Shown in pieces: positions 1 to 8,766 of a stretch of DNA of 64,000 bases. Under the pieces are notes generated by a model. The model was given only the letters and a program-made list of their open reading frames with translations. It made no database searches and was not told where the DNA came from. Where the stretch lies: the NCBI RefSeq assembly GCF_009708005.2, contig NZ_CP052757.1:1302001-1366000 (forward strand), written 5' to 3'. The position numbers were made by a program, and so were the translations under genes. Each line of letters starts with the position of its first letter. Within the stretch, counting starts at the first letter, position 1. The stretch comes from Cellulosimicrobium protaetiae (GTDB taxonomy: Bacteria > Actinomycetota > Actinomycetes > Actinomycetales > Cellulomonadaceae).

Positions 1-179
1 GTCATGGGGCTCAGCGTAGGTGCTGGACGATGGCAGGATCGTCGGGGTCGAGGGTGAGGTCCGGGTGAACGTGCCCGGGGCCGCGCCGTCGTCGCCGTCG
101 TCGCCGGGGTGCCGTGCAAGGATGCGCCGCCCCGCGACACAGAGCGGATGACAGCCCTGCCCGCAGCCGAGGAGCCGCC

Positions 180-827
180 GTGACGACCGACGCGTCGCCC
201 GACGAGAAGTCCGACGAGAGCGCCGACGACGGACCCGTCCGGCCCGCCGCCACCGGGGTGCCGGACGCGCTGACCCCGCGCCCTGCTCCCGGGACGGCCG
301 TGCCCCGGCACGACGAGGAGTGGTTCGCGGGCGTGTTCACCGCCCACGCGTCCGCGCTCTACCGATACTTCCGCCGTCGGCTGCCGGGCGCCGCGGGGGG
401 AGCGGGGCCCGACGCCGACGACCTCGCCGCGGAGGTCCTCGCGACGGCCTGGCGGCGGCGCGACGACGTGCCCGACGGCGCCGAGCTCCCGTGGCTGTAC
501 CGCACGGCGGGGTTCGTGCTCGCCAACCACCGGCGCAAGGCTCGCGCGATCCCCGTCGCGGACGTGCCGGAGCGCGGCGACGAGGGCGCCGACGTCGAGC
601 ACGTCGTGGTGCAGGACGACGAGGTGCGGCGGGCGCTCGCCGCGCTGTCCGACCGCGACCGCCGCATCCTGCTCCTGCACGCGTGGGAGGGGCTGGGCGG
701 CGAGGACCTGGCCGCCGTCCTCGGGACGTCGCGCGGGGGAGCCGACGCCGCGCTCTCCCGGGCGCGGGCCCGGCTGCGCACCGCGTGGGCGGAGCAGGCC
801 GCGCTCGCGCAAGAGCCGGGCGCCTGA
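180..827 (+). CDS. ECF-type RNA polymerase sigma factor
   Basis: This 215-residue protein looks like an extracytoplasmic-function sigma factor that directs RNA polymerase to a small regulon. A region-2-like segment lies at about residues 51-120 (FTAHASALYRYFRRRL, then the acidic DADDLAAEV stretch) and a region-4 helix-turn-helix at about 150-203 (LSDRDRRILLLHAWEGL, then a recognition-helix-like segment). The first 45 residues are a low-complexity acidic/proline tail. I chose the GTG at 180 because GAGGAG lies just upstream; an in-frame ATG further upstream has no ribosome site. The next gene, 69 bases downstream, encodes a single-pass membrane protein, the usual place for a sigma regulator. 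The class is secure; the regulon is unknown. Confidence 0.85.
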   Translation: MTTDASPDEKSDESADDGPVRPAATGVPDALTPRPAPGTAVPRHDEEWFAGVFTAHASALYRYFRRRLPGAAGGAGPDADDLAAEVLATAWRRRDDVPDGAELPWLYRTAGFVLANHRRKARAIPVADVPERGDEGADVEHVVVQDDEVRRALAALSDRDRRILLLHAWEGLGGEDLAAVLGTSRGGADAALSRARARLRTAWAEQAALAQEPGA

Positions 828-896
828 GCACACATCAGGGGTAGACCCGACCGGCCGCGACCCGCGGCCCGGCCCCCGCGCCACCTGGAGGGCGTC

Positions 897-2405
897 ATGA
901 CCACCCGCACCCCTGACGAGCCGTCCGGCCCCGCCGTCGAGCCGGACGACGCGGCCCTCGACCGCGTGCGCGCCGCCGACCCCGCGGCGGACGCCACCCC
1001 GGACGTCGCGGCGCTGGAGGCCGCCGTCCGCGCCCGCGTCCCCGACGCCTTCGCCGGTGCGTCGGCGACGACCGGCCCGCCCGACGGCTCCCCGCTCGCC
1101 GAGCAGGACGGCGCCCCGGTCTCGGGGCCGGGCGGCCCGGCGGCGGCCCTCGTCGACGAGCTCGCGGAGCGCCGGGCCCGACGCCTGCGCCGACGTACCC
1201 CGCTCCAGGTCGCCGCGGCCGTCGCCGGGGTGCTCGTCGTCGGTGCGGGCGGGTACGCGCTCGGTGCCGGGGCGGTCGGCGCGTCGCCCGCGGGGGACTC
1301 GGCCGTGGAGTCGACGGCGCTCGCGCCGATCCAGCTCGGCGGTGCCGGCGAGGCCGGGCAGGAGTCGGGGTTCGCCTCCGACGGCGCCACGACGGGGCAG
1401 CCGCTCGAGGCCGGTGCGCGTGCCTCGGCGGACATGGCGTACCCCGGGTTCTGGGGCGGGCGCACGGTGTTCCACCAGGAGGGGCTCTCGACGCAGGGTG
1501 CGAGCGCGGACGCGTGGTCGTACGACGCCGCGGGCGTCTTCTCCCCGGAGACCGCGCTGCGCGTCGCGGAGGTCCTCGGCGTCCCGGGCGAGGTCCGCGA
1601 GGAGTACGGCTCGCTCGTCGTGGGGTCGACCGACTGGACGGGGCCGACCGTCTCGCTCCAGCCGGACGGCCTCGCGAGCGTGAGCTTCAACGACCCGACG
1701 AAGGACCCGTGGGGCTGCGTCGTCGTGACGCCGATGCCCGCGGACGGCGCAGGGTCGGACGGGTCGTCGACCGAGCCTGGCGGGTGCGAGGAGTCCGATC
1801 ACGGCGCCCCGCCGAGCGGCGCGGACGCGGTGGAGCGCCTGCGCGACCTGCTCGGCTCGCTGGGGCTGGACGCGGCGGGGTACGAGGTCGTCGCGGAGGA
1901 GCAGGTCGCGGACCAGGAGGCGCCGCGTGCGACGACGGTCACCGCGTACGAGGTCGTCGACGGGCAGCGCACCGGGACGCAGTGGAGCGCGACGTACTCC
2001 GGCGCGGGCCTCGCCTCGCTGTACGGGGGACTCGCGCCGCGCGTCGCGATCGGCGCGTACGACGTCGTGAGCCCGGCCGACGCGGTCGAGCGGCTCGGCG
2101 ACCCGCGGTTCGGCGGGGGCGGGATGATCGCGTGGGCGCGCGAGGGCGCCGAGGCCGTGCCGGAGATCGCGCCCGTCGAGCCGGAGGAACCGACCGTGCC
2201 GCCCACGGTCGGCGAGGGCGCCCGGTTCGCGTGGCCCGTGACGGACGTGACGATCACCGACGCGCGGCTCGGCCTCGCGGTCCAGTACCAGCCCGACGGC
2301 GCGGCGGTGCTCCTGCCCGCGTACGAGCTCTCGGACGCCGAGGGCAACGTCTGGTCGGTCGTGGCGGTCGCCGACGCCCAGCTCGACTTCTCCCCAGCAG
2401 GCTGA
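897..2405 (+). CDS. Single-pass membrane protein, putative sigma-factor partner
   Basis: This 502-residue protein has a long acidic cytoplasmic N-terminus, a basic stop-transfer cluster (RRARRLRRR, about residues 92-100), one hydrophobic segment at about 103-125 and a large extracytoplasmic domain rich in Gly, Ala and acidic residues. No enzymatic motif is visible and I do not recognise a named family. GGAGG sits 7 bases before the ATG. Its place directly behind an ECF sigma gene, and its topology, suggest an anti-sigma-like or sensor role, but the N-terminus lacks the HxxxCxxC zinc motif of classical ZAS anti-sigma factors, so this is context-based inference only. Confidence 0.7.
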   Translation: MTTRTPDEPSGPAVEPDDAALDRVRAADPAADATPDVAALEAAVRARVPDAFAGASATTGPPDGSPLAEQDGAPVSGPGGPAAALVDELAERRARRLRRRTPLQVAAAVAGVLVVGAGGYALGAGAVGASPAGDSAVESTALAPIQLGGAGEAGQESGFASDGATTGQPLEAGARASADMAYPGFWGGRTVFHQEGLSTQGASADAWSYDAAGVFSPETALRVAEVLGVPGEVREEYGSLVVGSTDWTGPTVSLQPDGLASVSFNDPTKDPWGCVVVTPMPADGAGSDGSSTEPGGCEESDHGAPPSGADAVERLRDLLGSLGLDAAGYEVVAEEQVADQEAPRATTVTAYEVVDGQRTGTQWSATYSGAGLASLYGGLAPRVAIGAYDVVSPADAVERLGDPRFGGGGMIAWAREGAEAVPEIAPVEPEEPTVPPTVGEGARFAWPVTDVTITDARLGLAVQYQPDGAAVLLPAYELSDAEGNVWSVVAVADAQLDFSPAG

Positions 2406-2409
2406 CACC

Positions 2410-2470
2410 CGCCGAGCACGACATGACGGTCGTCATCGTCCGGATGACGACCGTCAGGTCGTGTTCGGCG
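2410..2470 (+). terminator. 28-nt-arm hairpin, member of a palindromic repeat family
   Basis: The arms at 2410-2437 and 2443-2470 pair at 26 of 28 positions around a five-base loop. The stem starts five bases after the stop of the membrane-protein gene, where a terminator is expected, although no U-tract follows. The outer arm, CGCCGAGCACGA, recurs as outer arms of hairpins at 8651-8735 and 18073-18132. Confidence 0.75.
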
Positions 2471-2513
2471 TGCGCTTTTGCATCGTGCAAGGGTTCTGCC
2501 TCGCGAAAGTGGG

Positions 2514-2553
2514 CACGCTTTTGATTGACCATCGACAAAAGTGTGACTAGGGT
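2514..2553 (+). promoter_or_regulatory. Strong promoter with flanking inverted repeat, ebo-like operon
   Basis: TTGACC (2525-2530) and TAGGGT (2548-2553) are separated by exactly 17 bases, a textbook housekeeping promoter for this phylum. An inverted repeat CACGCTTTTG (2514-2523) / CAAAAGTGTG (2536-2545), 9 of 10 paired, brackets the -35 and would suit a repressor. Expected transcription start is near 2560, giving a leader of about 130 nt before the first ebo-cluster gene. Confidence 0.7.
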
Positions 2554-2690
2554 CGCAGCAGACCGGGCGCCACCGGGTCCGAGAGCGTTCACACGCCCTC
2601 GCCCGTGCGCGCGGTCCGACGGTGGCAGGGAGGCCATCGTCGTCGTGCTCGGCGGCGCTCCGGCGCCCGCCGACGGGAACGGGAGCAACG

Positions 2691-3929
2691 ATGCACCACT
2701 TCGCTTCTGACGGCTCGTCAGACCGCCCGGCTCCGGACGCGCGCACGGGGCTCTGGCTCGTCGGCGCCCGCGGATCCGTCGCGACCACCGCGACCCTGGG
2801 CCTCGCGGCCATCGCCGACGGGCGTGCCGCGCCGACGGGGTGCGTCACCGTCTCCGAGCCCTTCGCGTCCGCCCCGCTCCCGTCGTTCGGCGACCTCGTC
2901 GTCGGCGGCCACGACATCTCCGACGTCTCCATGGTCAAGCGCGCCGAGCTGCTCGTCGAGGCCGGGATGATCGCCCCGCGCCTGCTCACCGCCGCGCACG
3001 CCGCGCTCGAGCGGGCCGACGCCGAGGTCCGGCCCGGCTACTCCGCCCACCCTGCCGAGGGGGCGCCCCGCGAGTCGCAGCAGGCCGCGGCGGAGCGGCT
3101 CGCCGCGGACATCGTCGACTTCCGCGAGCGGCACGGCCTCGCGCGCGTCGTCGTCGTCGACCTCGTGTCCACGGAGCCCCTGCCCGAGCCGGCCCCCGAG
3201 CTCTCCGACCGCGACCTCCTGCGGGCGGCGCTCGCCGACCCGGAGCGCGCCGTCCTGCCGCCGAGCTCCGTGACCGCGTACGCCGCGCTGCTCGCGGGCG
3301 CCCCGTTCGCCGAGTTCACGCCGTCGGCGAGCATGCACCTGCCGGTGCTCCTCGAGCTCGCGGCCGAGCTCGGGGTCCCGGTCGCGGGCCAGGACGGCAA
3401 GACCGGCCAGACGTGGCTGCGCACGATCCTCGCGCCCGCCTTCGCGGCGCGCGGCCTGCGCGTGCTGTCCTGGGCGGGGGCCAACCTGCTCGGCGGCGGC
3501 GACGGCGCGACCCTCGCCGACCCCGAGGCGGTGCAGAGCAAGCTCGCCTCCAAGTCGCGCGGCCTGCAGGACCTCACGGGCAGCGAGGTCACCCCGCTGC
3601 ACATCGACAACGTGCCGGACCTGGGCGACATCAAGGTCGCGTGGGACCACGTGCACGTCGAGGGCTTCCTCGGCTCGCGCCTCACGCTGCAGACCACGTG
3701 GTCCGCCTACGACTCGATGCTCGCGGCCCCGCTCGTGCTCGACCTCGCGCGCCTGCTCGCGCTCGCCGACGCCGCCGGGTACGGGGGTCCGGTCGCCGAG
3801 CTCGGGTTCTTCTTCAAGGACCCGTGGGGGAGCGACGTGCACGACTTCGCGGCGCAGACCGTCGCGCTCGCGGACTGGGTCCGCGAGGCGTCCGCCCGCG
3901 TCGGCGCCGCACCGGCCGACCGGTCGTGA
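2691..3929 (+). CDS. Inositol-3-phosphate synthase family protein (ebo-type cluster)
   Basis: This 412-residue protein belongs to the myo-inositol-1-phosphate synthase superfamily, NAD-dependent enzymes that cyclise a sugar phosphate. Visible features are an N-terminal Rossmann loop (GLWLVGARGSVATT, from about residue 18), the family motif GQDGKTGQTW where canonical enzymes carry a DxKSGQT-type motif, and a C-terminal VAWDHVHVEGFLG segment. The ATG at 2691 follows GGGAACGGGAG. It is the first gene of a seven-gene coupled operon and seems to take the place that EboD (3-dehydroquinate-synthase-like) holds in cyanobacterial and algal ebo clusters. The true substrate is unknown; a divergent cyclitol synthase is my inference. 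Confidence 0.82.
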   Translation: MHHFASDGSSDRPAPDARTGLWLVGARGSVATTATLGLAAIADGRAAPTGCVTVSEPFASAPLPSFGDLVVGGHDISDVSMVKRAELLVEAGMIAPRLLTAAHAALERADAEVRPGYSAHPAEGAPRESQQAAAERLAADIVDFRERHGLARVVVVDLVSTEPLPEPAPELSDRDLLRAALADPERAVLPPSSVTAYAALLAGAPFAEFTPSASMHLPVLLELAAELGVPVAGQDGKTGQTWLRTILAPAFAARGLRVLSWAGANLLGGGDGATLADPEAVQSKLASKSRGLQDLTGSEVTPLHIDNVPDLGDIKVAWDHVHVEGFLGSRLTLQTTWSAYDSMLAAPLVLDLARLLALADAAGYGGPVAELGFFFKDPWGSDVHDFAAQTVALADWVREASARVGAAPADRS

Positions 3930-4849
3930 CCGGCTCGCTCCACGACCACCTCGACCTGGTCCGCGCCCCCGCGGTCCTCTCGGTGGTCGGTGACACGCTC
4001 GCGGGCGCGGCAGCCGCCGGCCACGCGCTGACGCCGCGCCGCGCGCTGCTCCCCGTGGCCTCCGCGTGCCTCTACGCGGGCGGCATGGCGCTCAACGACT
4101 ACGCGGACCGGCACCTCGACGCGGTCGAGCGGCCCGAGCGCCCGATCCCGTCCGGCCGGATCTCGGAGCGTCGCGCGCTCCAGGTCGCCGTGGGGCTCAC
4201 GGCGGCGGGCGTCGGTCTCGCCGCGGCGGGCGGCGGCGCCCGTGCGCTGGCCGTCGCCGTCCCGCTCGCTGCGAGCGTCTGGACGTACGACACGGTCGCC
4301 AAGGAGCACGCGGCGGGCCCCGTCGTCATGGCCGCGTGCCGTGGTCTCGACGTCCTCATGGGTGCGGGCGTCGGGCACCTGCGCGCCGCGCTGCCCGCGG
4401 CGGCAGGGATGGCGGTGCACACCGCGGGGGTGACGCTCGTGTCGCGCGGCGAGGTGCACGGCACGACGTCGTCGCTCGCCACCGCCGTGGCCGCGGCCAC
4501 CGCGGTGGGCGGTGCGGTCGTCGGCGTCGGGGCGCTGCGTCGCGGTCGCGGGGACGGCCCGGGCCGCAGGACGCGCGTGGCGACGGCGGTCGCCGGGGCG
4601 GTGGCGGCCGGCGCGTACCTCGCGACGGCGCTGCCCCGCCAGGTCGACGCCGCGATCACGCCCTCCGCGGGCAACGCCTTCGCGGCCACCAAGGCGGGGA
4701 TCCGGGCGATGCTCCCGCTCCAGGCGGCGTGGGCCGCGCGCGGTGGCAGCCTCGCGTCGGTCGCGGTGCTCGCGGGCGTCGAGGTCGCGGGACGGCTCCT
4801 GCGCCGCGCCGGGCGCGGGCCCGGCCGTGCCGAGATGAGCGAGACGTGA
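3926..4849 (+). CDS. eboC: UbiA-family prenyltransferase, EboC / SCO3242 type
   Basis: This 307-residue integral membrane protein has repeated hydrophobic helices and the first Asp-rich motif of UbiA enzymes, NDYADRHLD at residues 57-65, followed by ERPERPIPSG. UbiA enzymes move an isoprenoid chain from its diphosphate to a polar or aromatic acceptor at the membrane. The second Asp motif is weak (YDTVAKEHAAG), as in the SCO3242-like subfamily. The start is the GTG at 3926, overlapping the previous stop by four bases, which implies translational coupling. A synthase, this prenyltransferase and an isomerase in the same order also occur near the CDA locus of Streptomyces coelicolor (recalled knowledge). 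Family call is secure; donor and acceptor unknown. Confidence 0.85.
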   Translation: MTGSLHDHLDLVRAPAVLSVVGDTLAGAAAAGHALTPRRALLPVASACLYAGGMALNDYADRHLDAVERPERPIPSGRISERRALQVAVGLTAAGVGLAAAGGGARALAVAVPLAASVWTYDTVAKEHAAGPVVMAACRGLDVLMGAGVGHLRAALPAAAGMAVHTAGVTLVSRGEVHGTTSSLATAVAAATAVGGAVVGVGALRRGRGDGPGRRTRVATAVAGAVAAGAYLATALPRQVDAAITPSAGNAFAATKAGIRAMLPLQAAWAARGGSLASVAVLAGVEVAGRLLRRAGRGPGRAEMSET

Positions 4850-5793
4850 GCGCGGACGAGGCCCCCGGGCGGAGCATGCCGTTCACCCTCGGGTACGGCA
4901 CCAACGGCTTCACGGACCACCCGCTCGACGTCGCGCTCGACGTGCTCGACCACGAGGGCTACGGCGCCGTCGCGCTCACGCTCGGGTTCCCGCACCTCGA
5001 CCCGTTCGCGGACGGGTGGCGCGCGGAGGCCGACGCGCTGCGCGCACGGCTCGACGCGCTGTGCGGCGGGGCGGGGATGCGGGTCGTCGTCGAGACGGGC
5101 ACGCGGTTCCTCCTCGACCCGTACCGCAAGCACCGGCCCACGCTCGTGGACGCCGAGGCCGACGCCCGGCTGCGGTTCCTGGGCCGTGCGGTCGAGATCG
5201 CGGCCGCTCTCGACGCCGAGTGCGTCTCGTTCTTCTCGGGCGTCCTGCCCGACGGCTCGTCCCCGTCCGACGGCTGGGCGCTCCTGCGCGACCGCCTGCC
5301 CGTGCTCGTCGAGCACGCGCGCGCCCACGGCGTGCGGCTCTCGCTCGAGCCCGAGCCCGGCATGCTCGTCGAGACCGTCGGTGACGCCCTGCGGCTGCGC
5401 GACGAGCTCGGCGGCGACGCCGGTGACCTGGCGGGCCTCGGCATCACGGTCGACGTCGGGCACTGCCTCGTCGTCGAGCCCGGCGGCGTCGTGGGCGCGC
5501 TGCGCGCCGCCGCGCCGTACCTCGCCAACGTGCAGCTCGACGACATGCCGCGCACGCACCACGAGCACCGGCCCTTCGGCGAGGGTGAGATCGACCTGCC
5601 GCTCGTGCTCGCGACGCTCGCCGACGTCGGGTACACCGGCGTCGCCGCGGTCGAGCTGCCCCGCCACTCGTACGACGCCCCCGGCCTCGCGCACCGCAGC
5701 ATGACAGCGCTGCAAGCGGCCTGGGCGACCCGGGGCGCGAGCACGCCCGACCAGGACCGATCCCTCTCCGACCACCCCCAGGAGGCGCCATGA
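4846..5793 (+). CDS. Xylose-isomerase-like TIM-barrel protein (sugar phosphate isomerase/epimerase)
   Basis: This protein of 315 residues (305 from the alternative ATG at 4876) has the AP-endonuclease-2/xylose-isomerase TIM-barrel look: the start LGYGTNGFTDH, a metal-site strand SLEPEPGM, a DVGHCL strand and a C-terminal AAVELPRHSYD. Members bind a divalent metal and isomerise or epimerise sugars or inositols. The GTG at 4846 overlaps the previous stop by four bases; the ATG at 4876 has GGGCGGAG in front and aligns better with the conserved start, so either may be used. Its place between the prenyltransferase and eboA suggests action on the same cyclitol or sugar-like intermediate. Confidence 0.82.
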   Translation: MSADEAPGRSMPFTLGYGTNGFTDHPLDVALDVLDHEGYGAVALTLGFPHLDPFADGWRAEADALRARLDALCGGAGMRVVVETGTRFLLDPYRKHRPTLVDAEADARLRFLGRAVEIAAALDAECVSFFSGVLPDGSSPSDGWALLRDRLPVLVEHARAHGVRLSLEPEPGMLVETVGDALRLRDELGGDAGDLAGLGITVDVGHCLVVEPGGVVGALRAAAPYLANVQLDDMPRTHHEHRPFGEGEIDLPLVLATLADVGYTGVAAVELPRHSYDAPGLAHRSMTALQAAWATRGASTPDQDRSLSDHPQEAP

Positions 5794-6494
5794 CCGAGCC
5801 AGCCCCCGCCGCCCCCGCGGCCCCGGACGGCGCGACCACCGAGGGCGAGCGCTGGCTCGCCGAGGCGCGCGCCGCCGTCGGGCAGGACCCCGCGGCGGTG
5901 TCGCGCGCGTTCGCGCTCGCGGGTCGCAAGGTCGGCCGGTCACCGGTCCGTCCCGAGACGGACCCCGCGGGCACCGTCCACGGCACCGTCGACGACGCCG
6001 CGCGCACCGCGCTCGTCGTCGCCCTCGCCGAGGCGGTCGGCCGCCGCGGCACGGACGGCGACGCGGCGCTCGCCGCGCGCCTCGCCGACCTGTACCAGCA
6101 CGGGGACACCGCCGAGCGGCGCGGGGTGCTGCGTGGTCTCGACGCGCTCACCGAGCGCGGGGCGCTCGCGGGCGAGGCGGCGACGTCGGTCGTCGCGGTC
6201 GGCCGCGACCTCGCCGCGGACGCGCTGCGCACCAACGACCAGAGCCTCGTCGCGGCGGCGGTCGGGCCGTTCGCGGCGGCGCACCTCGACCAGCACGTGT
6301 GGCGCCACGCCGTCCTCAAGCTCGTGTTCATGGGCGTCAGCCTCGACGCCGTCGCCGGTCTCGACGACCGCGCGGACGACGAGCTCGCCCGCATGGCGCG
6401 CGACTTCGCCGCCGAGCGCCGCGCGGCGGGACGCGTCGTGCCCGACGACGTCGCCCGCCTCGCCCCTGACGTCACCACCGGGAGGACCGCCTGA
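5790..6494 (+). CDS. eboA: EboA domain-containing protein
   Basis: This 234-residue soluble protein is recognised by its C-terminal half, where the EboA signature appears as RTNDQSLVAAAVGPFAAAHL followed by DQHVWRHAVLKLVFMGVSL. EboA proteins have no known catalytic activity and occur almost only in ebo clusters. The ATG overlaps the upstream stop (ATGA), and an AGGAGG ribosome site lies at 5780-5786. The N-terminal 40 residues are Ala/Pro-rich and probably disordered. Ebo clusters are known from eustigmatophyte plastids, scytonemin-producing cyanobacteria and various bacteria, where they are tied to metabolite synthesis or export. Confidence 0.85.
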   Translation: MTEPAPAAPAAPDGATTEGERWLAEARAAVGQDPAAVSRAFALAGRKVGRSPVRPETDPAGTVHGTVDDAARTALVVALAEAVGRRGTDGDAALAARLADLYQHGDTAERRGVLRGLDALTERGALAGEAATSVVAVGRDLAADALRTNDQSLVAAAVGPFAAAHLDQHVWRHAVLKLVFMGVSLDAVAGLDDRADDELARMARDFAAERRAAGRVVPDDVARLAPDVTTGRTA

Positions 6495-7372
6495 TGCGCA
6501 TCTTCGACCCCCACATCCACATGACGAGCCGCACGACGGACGACTACGAGGCCCTGTACGCCGCGGGCGTGCGCGCGCTCGTCGAGCCGGCGTTCTGGCT
6601 CGGCCAGCCGCGCACGAACGTGGGGTCGTTCCTCGACTACTTCGACGCGCTGCTGGGCTGGGAGCGGTTCCGGGCCGCGCAGTTCGGCATCCGTCACCAC
6701 GCGACGATCGCCCTCAACCCCAAGGAGGCGAACGACGCGCGCTGCCGCGAGGTGCTCGACGAGATCCCGCGCTACCTGCTGAAGGACGGCGTCGTGGCGG
6801 TCGGCGAGGTCGGGTACGACTCGATGACGCCCGAGGAGGACGAGGTGTTCTCCCGCCAGCTCCAGATGGCGCGCGACGTCGACCTGCCGGTCCTCGTGCA
6901 CACGCCGCACCGCGACAAGCTCTCGGGCACGCGCCGCACGCTCGACGTCGTGCGCGAGTCCGGGGTGCCGTCCGAGCACGTGCTCGTCGACCACCTCAAC
7001 GAGACGAACGTGGCGCTGGTGCTCGACGCCGGGGCGTGGGCCGGGTTCTCGATCTACCCGGACACGAAGATGGACGAGGACCGCATGGTCGCGATCCTCC
7101 AGGAGCACGGCACCGACCGGATGATCGTCAACTCCGCAGCCGACTGGGGGCGCTCCGACCCGCTCAAGACGCTCAAGACCGGACGCGCGATGCTCGCCGC
7201 CGGGTTCACCGACGACGACGTCGACAAGGTGCTGTGGCGCAACCCCGTCGAGTTCTACGGGCAGTCCGGCAACCTCGTGCTCGACCCGGTGCCGGGCTTC
7301 GTCGAGGGCGACCTCCCGTCGCCCGGCGTGGAGTTCGAGGGCTCGTCCGTGCTGCGCGGCGTGCGGGCCTGA
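6494..7372 (+). CDS. eboB: TatD family hydrolase, EboB type
   Basis: This 292-residue protein is a metal-dependent amidohydrolase-fold enzyme of the TatD family. The N-terminal FDPHIHM gives the HxH metal motif at residues 6-8, VGEVGYDSM the bridging acid, LVHTPHRDK a further histidine strand, and VDHLNE and NSAADWG the later His and Asp metal ligands. The expected metal ligands therefore appear present, so the enzyme should be active. The ATG shares one base with the stop codon of eboA. TatD enzymes act as nucleases or deacylases, but the ebo version probably hydrolyses a pathway intermediate; that is inference. Confidence 0.85.
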   Translation: MRIFDPHIHMTSRTTDDYEALYAAGVRALVEPAFWLGQPRTNVGSFLDYFDALLGWERFRAAQFGIRHHATIALNPKEANDARCREVLDEIPRYLLKDGVVAVGEVGYDSMTPEEDEVFSRQLQMARDVDLPVLVHTPHRDKLSGTRRTLDVVRESGVPSEHVLVDHLNETNVALVLDAGAWAGFSIYPDTKMDEDRMVAILQEHGTDRMIVNSAADWGRSDPLKTLKTGRAMLAAGFTDDDVDKVLWRNPVEFYGQSGNLVLDPVPGFVEGDLPSPGVEFEGSSVLRGVRA

Positions 7373-7395
7373 CGGCACGTCGGAAGGGCACCACC

Positions 7396-8766
7396 ATGCT
7401 GTTGTCGTACTGCACCAACGTCCACCCCGCCGAGGACCTCGACGGGGTCGTCGACCAGCTCGTCACCTACGCGGGTCCCGTCCGCGAGGCCGCGGGGCTC
7501 GACGTCCTCGGCGTCGGGCTGTGGATGCCCGCGACGCTCGCGCACCGGCTCGCGGCGTCCCCGGCGGACCGCGCGTGGCTCCGCGCCGTCCTCGACGAGC
7601 AGGGCCTCCAGGTCCACACGCTCAACGCGTTCCCGTACGGCGGGTTCCACGCGGACGTCGTCAAGCTCGACGTCTACACGCCCACGTGGGCCGACCCTGC
7701 GCGGCTGGAGTACACGCTCGCGTGCGCGGAGGTCCTCGCCGACCTCCTGCCCGACGGCGTCCCCGGCTCGATCTCGACGCTCCCTCTCGCGTGGCGTGAG
7801 CCGTGGTCGGACGCCGACGACGAGGCCGCGACGCGCGCGTTCGTCGCCCTGGGCGAAGGGCTGCGCGACCTCCGCGAGCGGACGGGGAAGGTCGTCCGGG
7901 TCGCGGTCGAGCCGGAGCCGGGCTGCGTGCTGGACACGGTCGACGACGTCGTGAGCTGGCTCGCGGCGCGGACGGGGCCGGTGGGCTCTGCCGGTGCGTC
8001 GGACGAGGGGCGGATCGACCCCGAGCACGTCGGGGTGTGCCTCGACACGTGCCACCTTGCGGTGTCGTTCGCGGACCGCCGCGCGGGGACGGCCGAGACG
8101 GTGCGTCGCATCACCGATTCGGGGCTGCGGGTCGTCAAGGTGCAGGCGTCCGCCGCGCTGCACGTCGACGACCCGTCCGACCCCGTCGCACGGTCCGCCG
8201 TCGGGGCGTTCGCCGAGAAGCGGTACATCCACCAGGTGCGCGAGCTGACCGCCACCGGCGACGTGCTCGCCGCGGACGACCTGCCCGACGCGCTGGGTGG
8301 CGCCACCGCACCGGAGCCGGGGGACGCCGTCGGGCACGACGACGCCGGGCAGGACGGCGACGCGCCCACCGCGACGATCGGGCGACCGGGCGCGCTGCCG
8401 GGGGAGGGGCCGTGGCGCGTGCACTTCCACGTGCCGCTGCACCACGAGCCCGCCCCGCCGCTCGCGGCGACGACCGACGTCCTGCGGGACGCGGTCGACG
8501 CGGTCCGCGCGGCACCGCACGGCGACGAGGCCCACCTCGACGTCGAGACGTACACGTGGTCGGTGCTCCCCGAGGGCGCAACCACGACCTCGCTCGTCGC
8601 GGGCATAGCGGCCGAGCTCCGCTGGGCCACCACCCACCTCACCCCCACCCCCGCCGAACACGACACGGAGGACGCGAACGGGCCGTTGACGACCCCCATG
8701 TCGGGTTCGACGGCGGGCCATGTCGTGCTCGGCGGGCAGGACACCACCACCAGGAGGACCGCATGA
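7396..8766 (+). CDS. eboE: EboE, metabolite-traffic TIM-barrel protein with repeat-derived tail
   Basis: This 456-residue protein is a xylose-isomerase-like TIM barrel of the EboE type: YCTNVHPAEDLDGV at the start, VHTLNAFPYGGFH, the metal-site strands VEPEPGCVLDT and VGVCLDTCHLAVSF, and the EboE-typical LHVDD and WRVHFHVPLH. GGAAGGG precedes the ATG at 7396 and the gap to eboB is 23 bases. The conserved fold seems to end near residue 415 (AELRWATTHL). The last ~40 residues are low-complexity and are encoded by a palindromic DNA element (8651-8735) related to the hairpin at 2410-2470, so the tail looks like a repeat insertion read through into the eboF start. Confidence 0.85.
   Translation: MLLSYCTNVHPAEDLDGVVDQLVTYAGPVREAAGLDVLGVGLWMPATLAHRLAASPADRAWLRAVLDEQGLQVHTLNAFPYGGFHADVVKLDVYTPTWADPARLEYTLACAEVLADLLPDGVPGSISTLPLAWREPWSDADDEAATRAFVALGEGLRDLRERTGKVVRVAVEPEPGCVLDTVDDVVSWLAARTGPVGSAGASDEGRIDPEHVGVCLDTCHLAVSFADRRAGTAETVRRITDSGLRVVKVQASAALHVDDPSDPVARSAVGAFAEKRYIHQVRELTATGDVLAADDLPDALGGATAPEPGDAVGHDDAGQDGDAPTATIGRPGALPGEGPWRVHFHVPLHHEPAPPLAATTDVLRDAVDAVRAAPHGDEAHLDVETYTWSVLPEGATTTSLVAGIAAELRWATTHLTPTPAEHDTEDANGPLTTPMSGSTAGHVVLGGQDTTTRRTA
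8651..8735. repeat. Palindromic element inside the 3' end of eboE
   Basis: Outer arms at 8651-8668 and 8718-8735 pair at 16 of 18 positions (core CGCCGAACACGAC against GTCGTGCTCGGCG), and a weaker inner inverted repeat lies between about 8680 and 8718. The arm sequence matches those of the intergenic hairpins at 2410-2470 and 18073-18132, but this copy lies in coding sequence just before the eboF ribosome site. Confidence 0.7.

Noticed and set aside
11-340. Minus-strand frame ending ...DPDDPAIVQHLR at the window start
   Set aside because: It overlaps the start of the sigma gene, is mostly Arg/Pro low-complexity, and has no promoter or ribosome site. The last 20 residues look protein-like but are too short to support a gene.
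4099-5943. Long minus-strand frame opposite the prenyltransferase and isomerase
   Set aside because: Antisense shadow of GC-rich genes. The plus-strand genes have motifs, coupled overlaps and ribosome sites.
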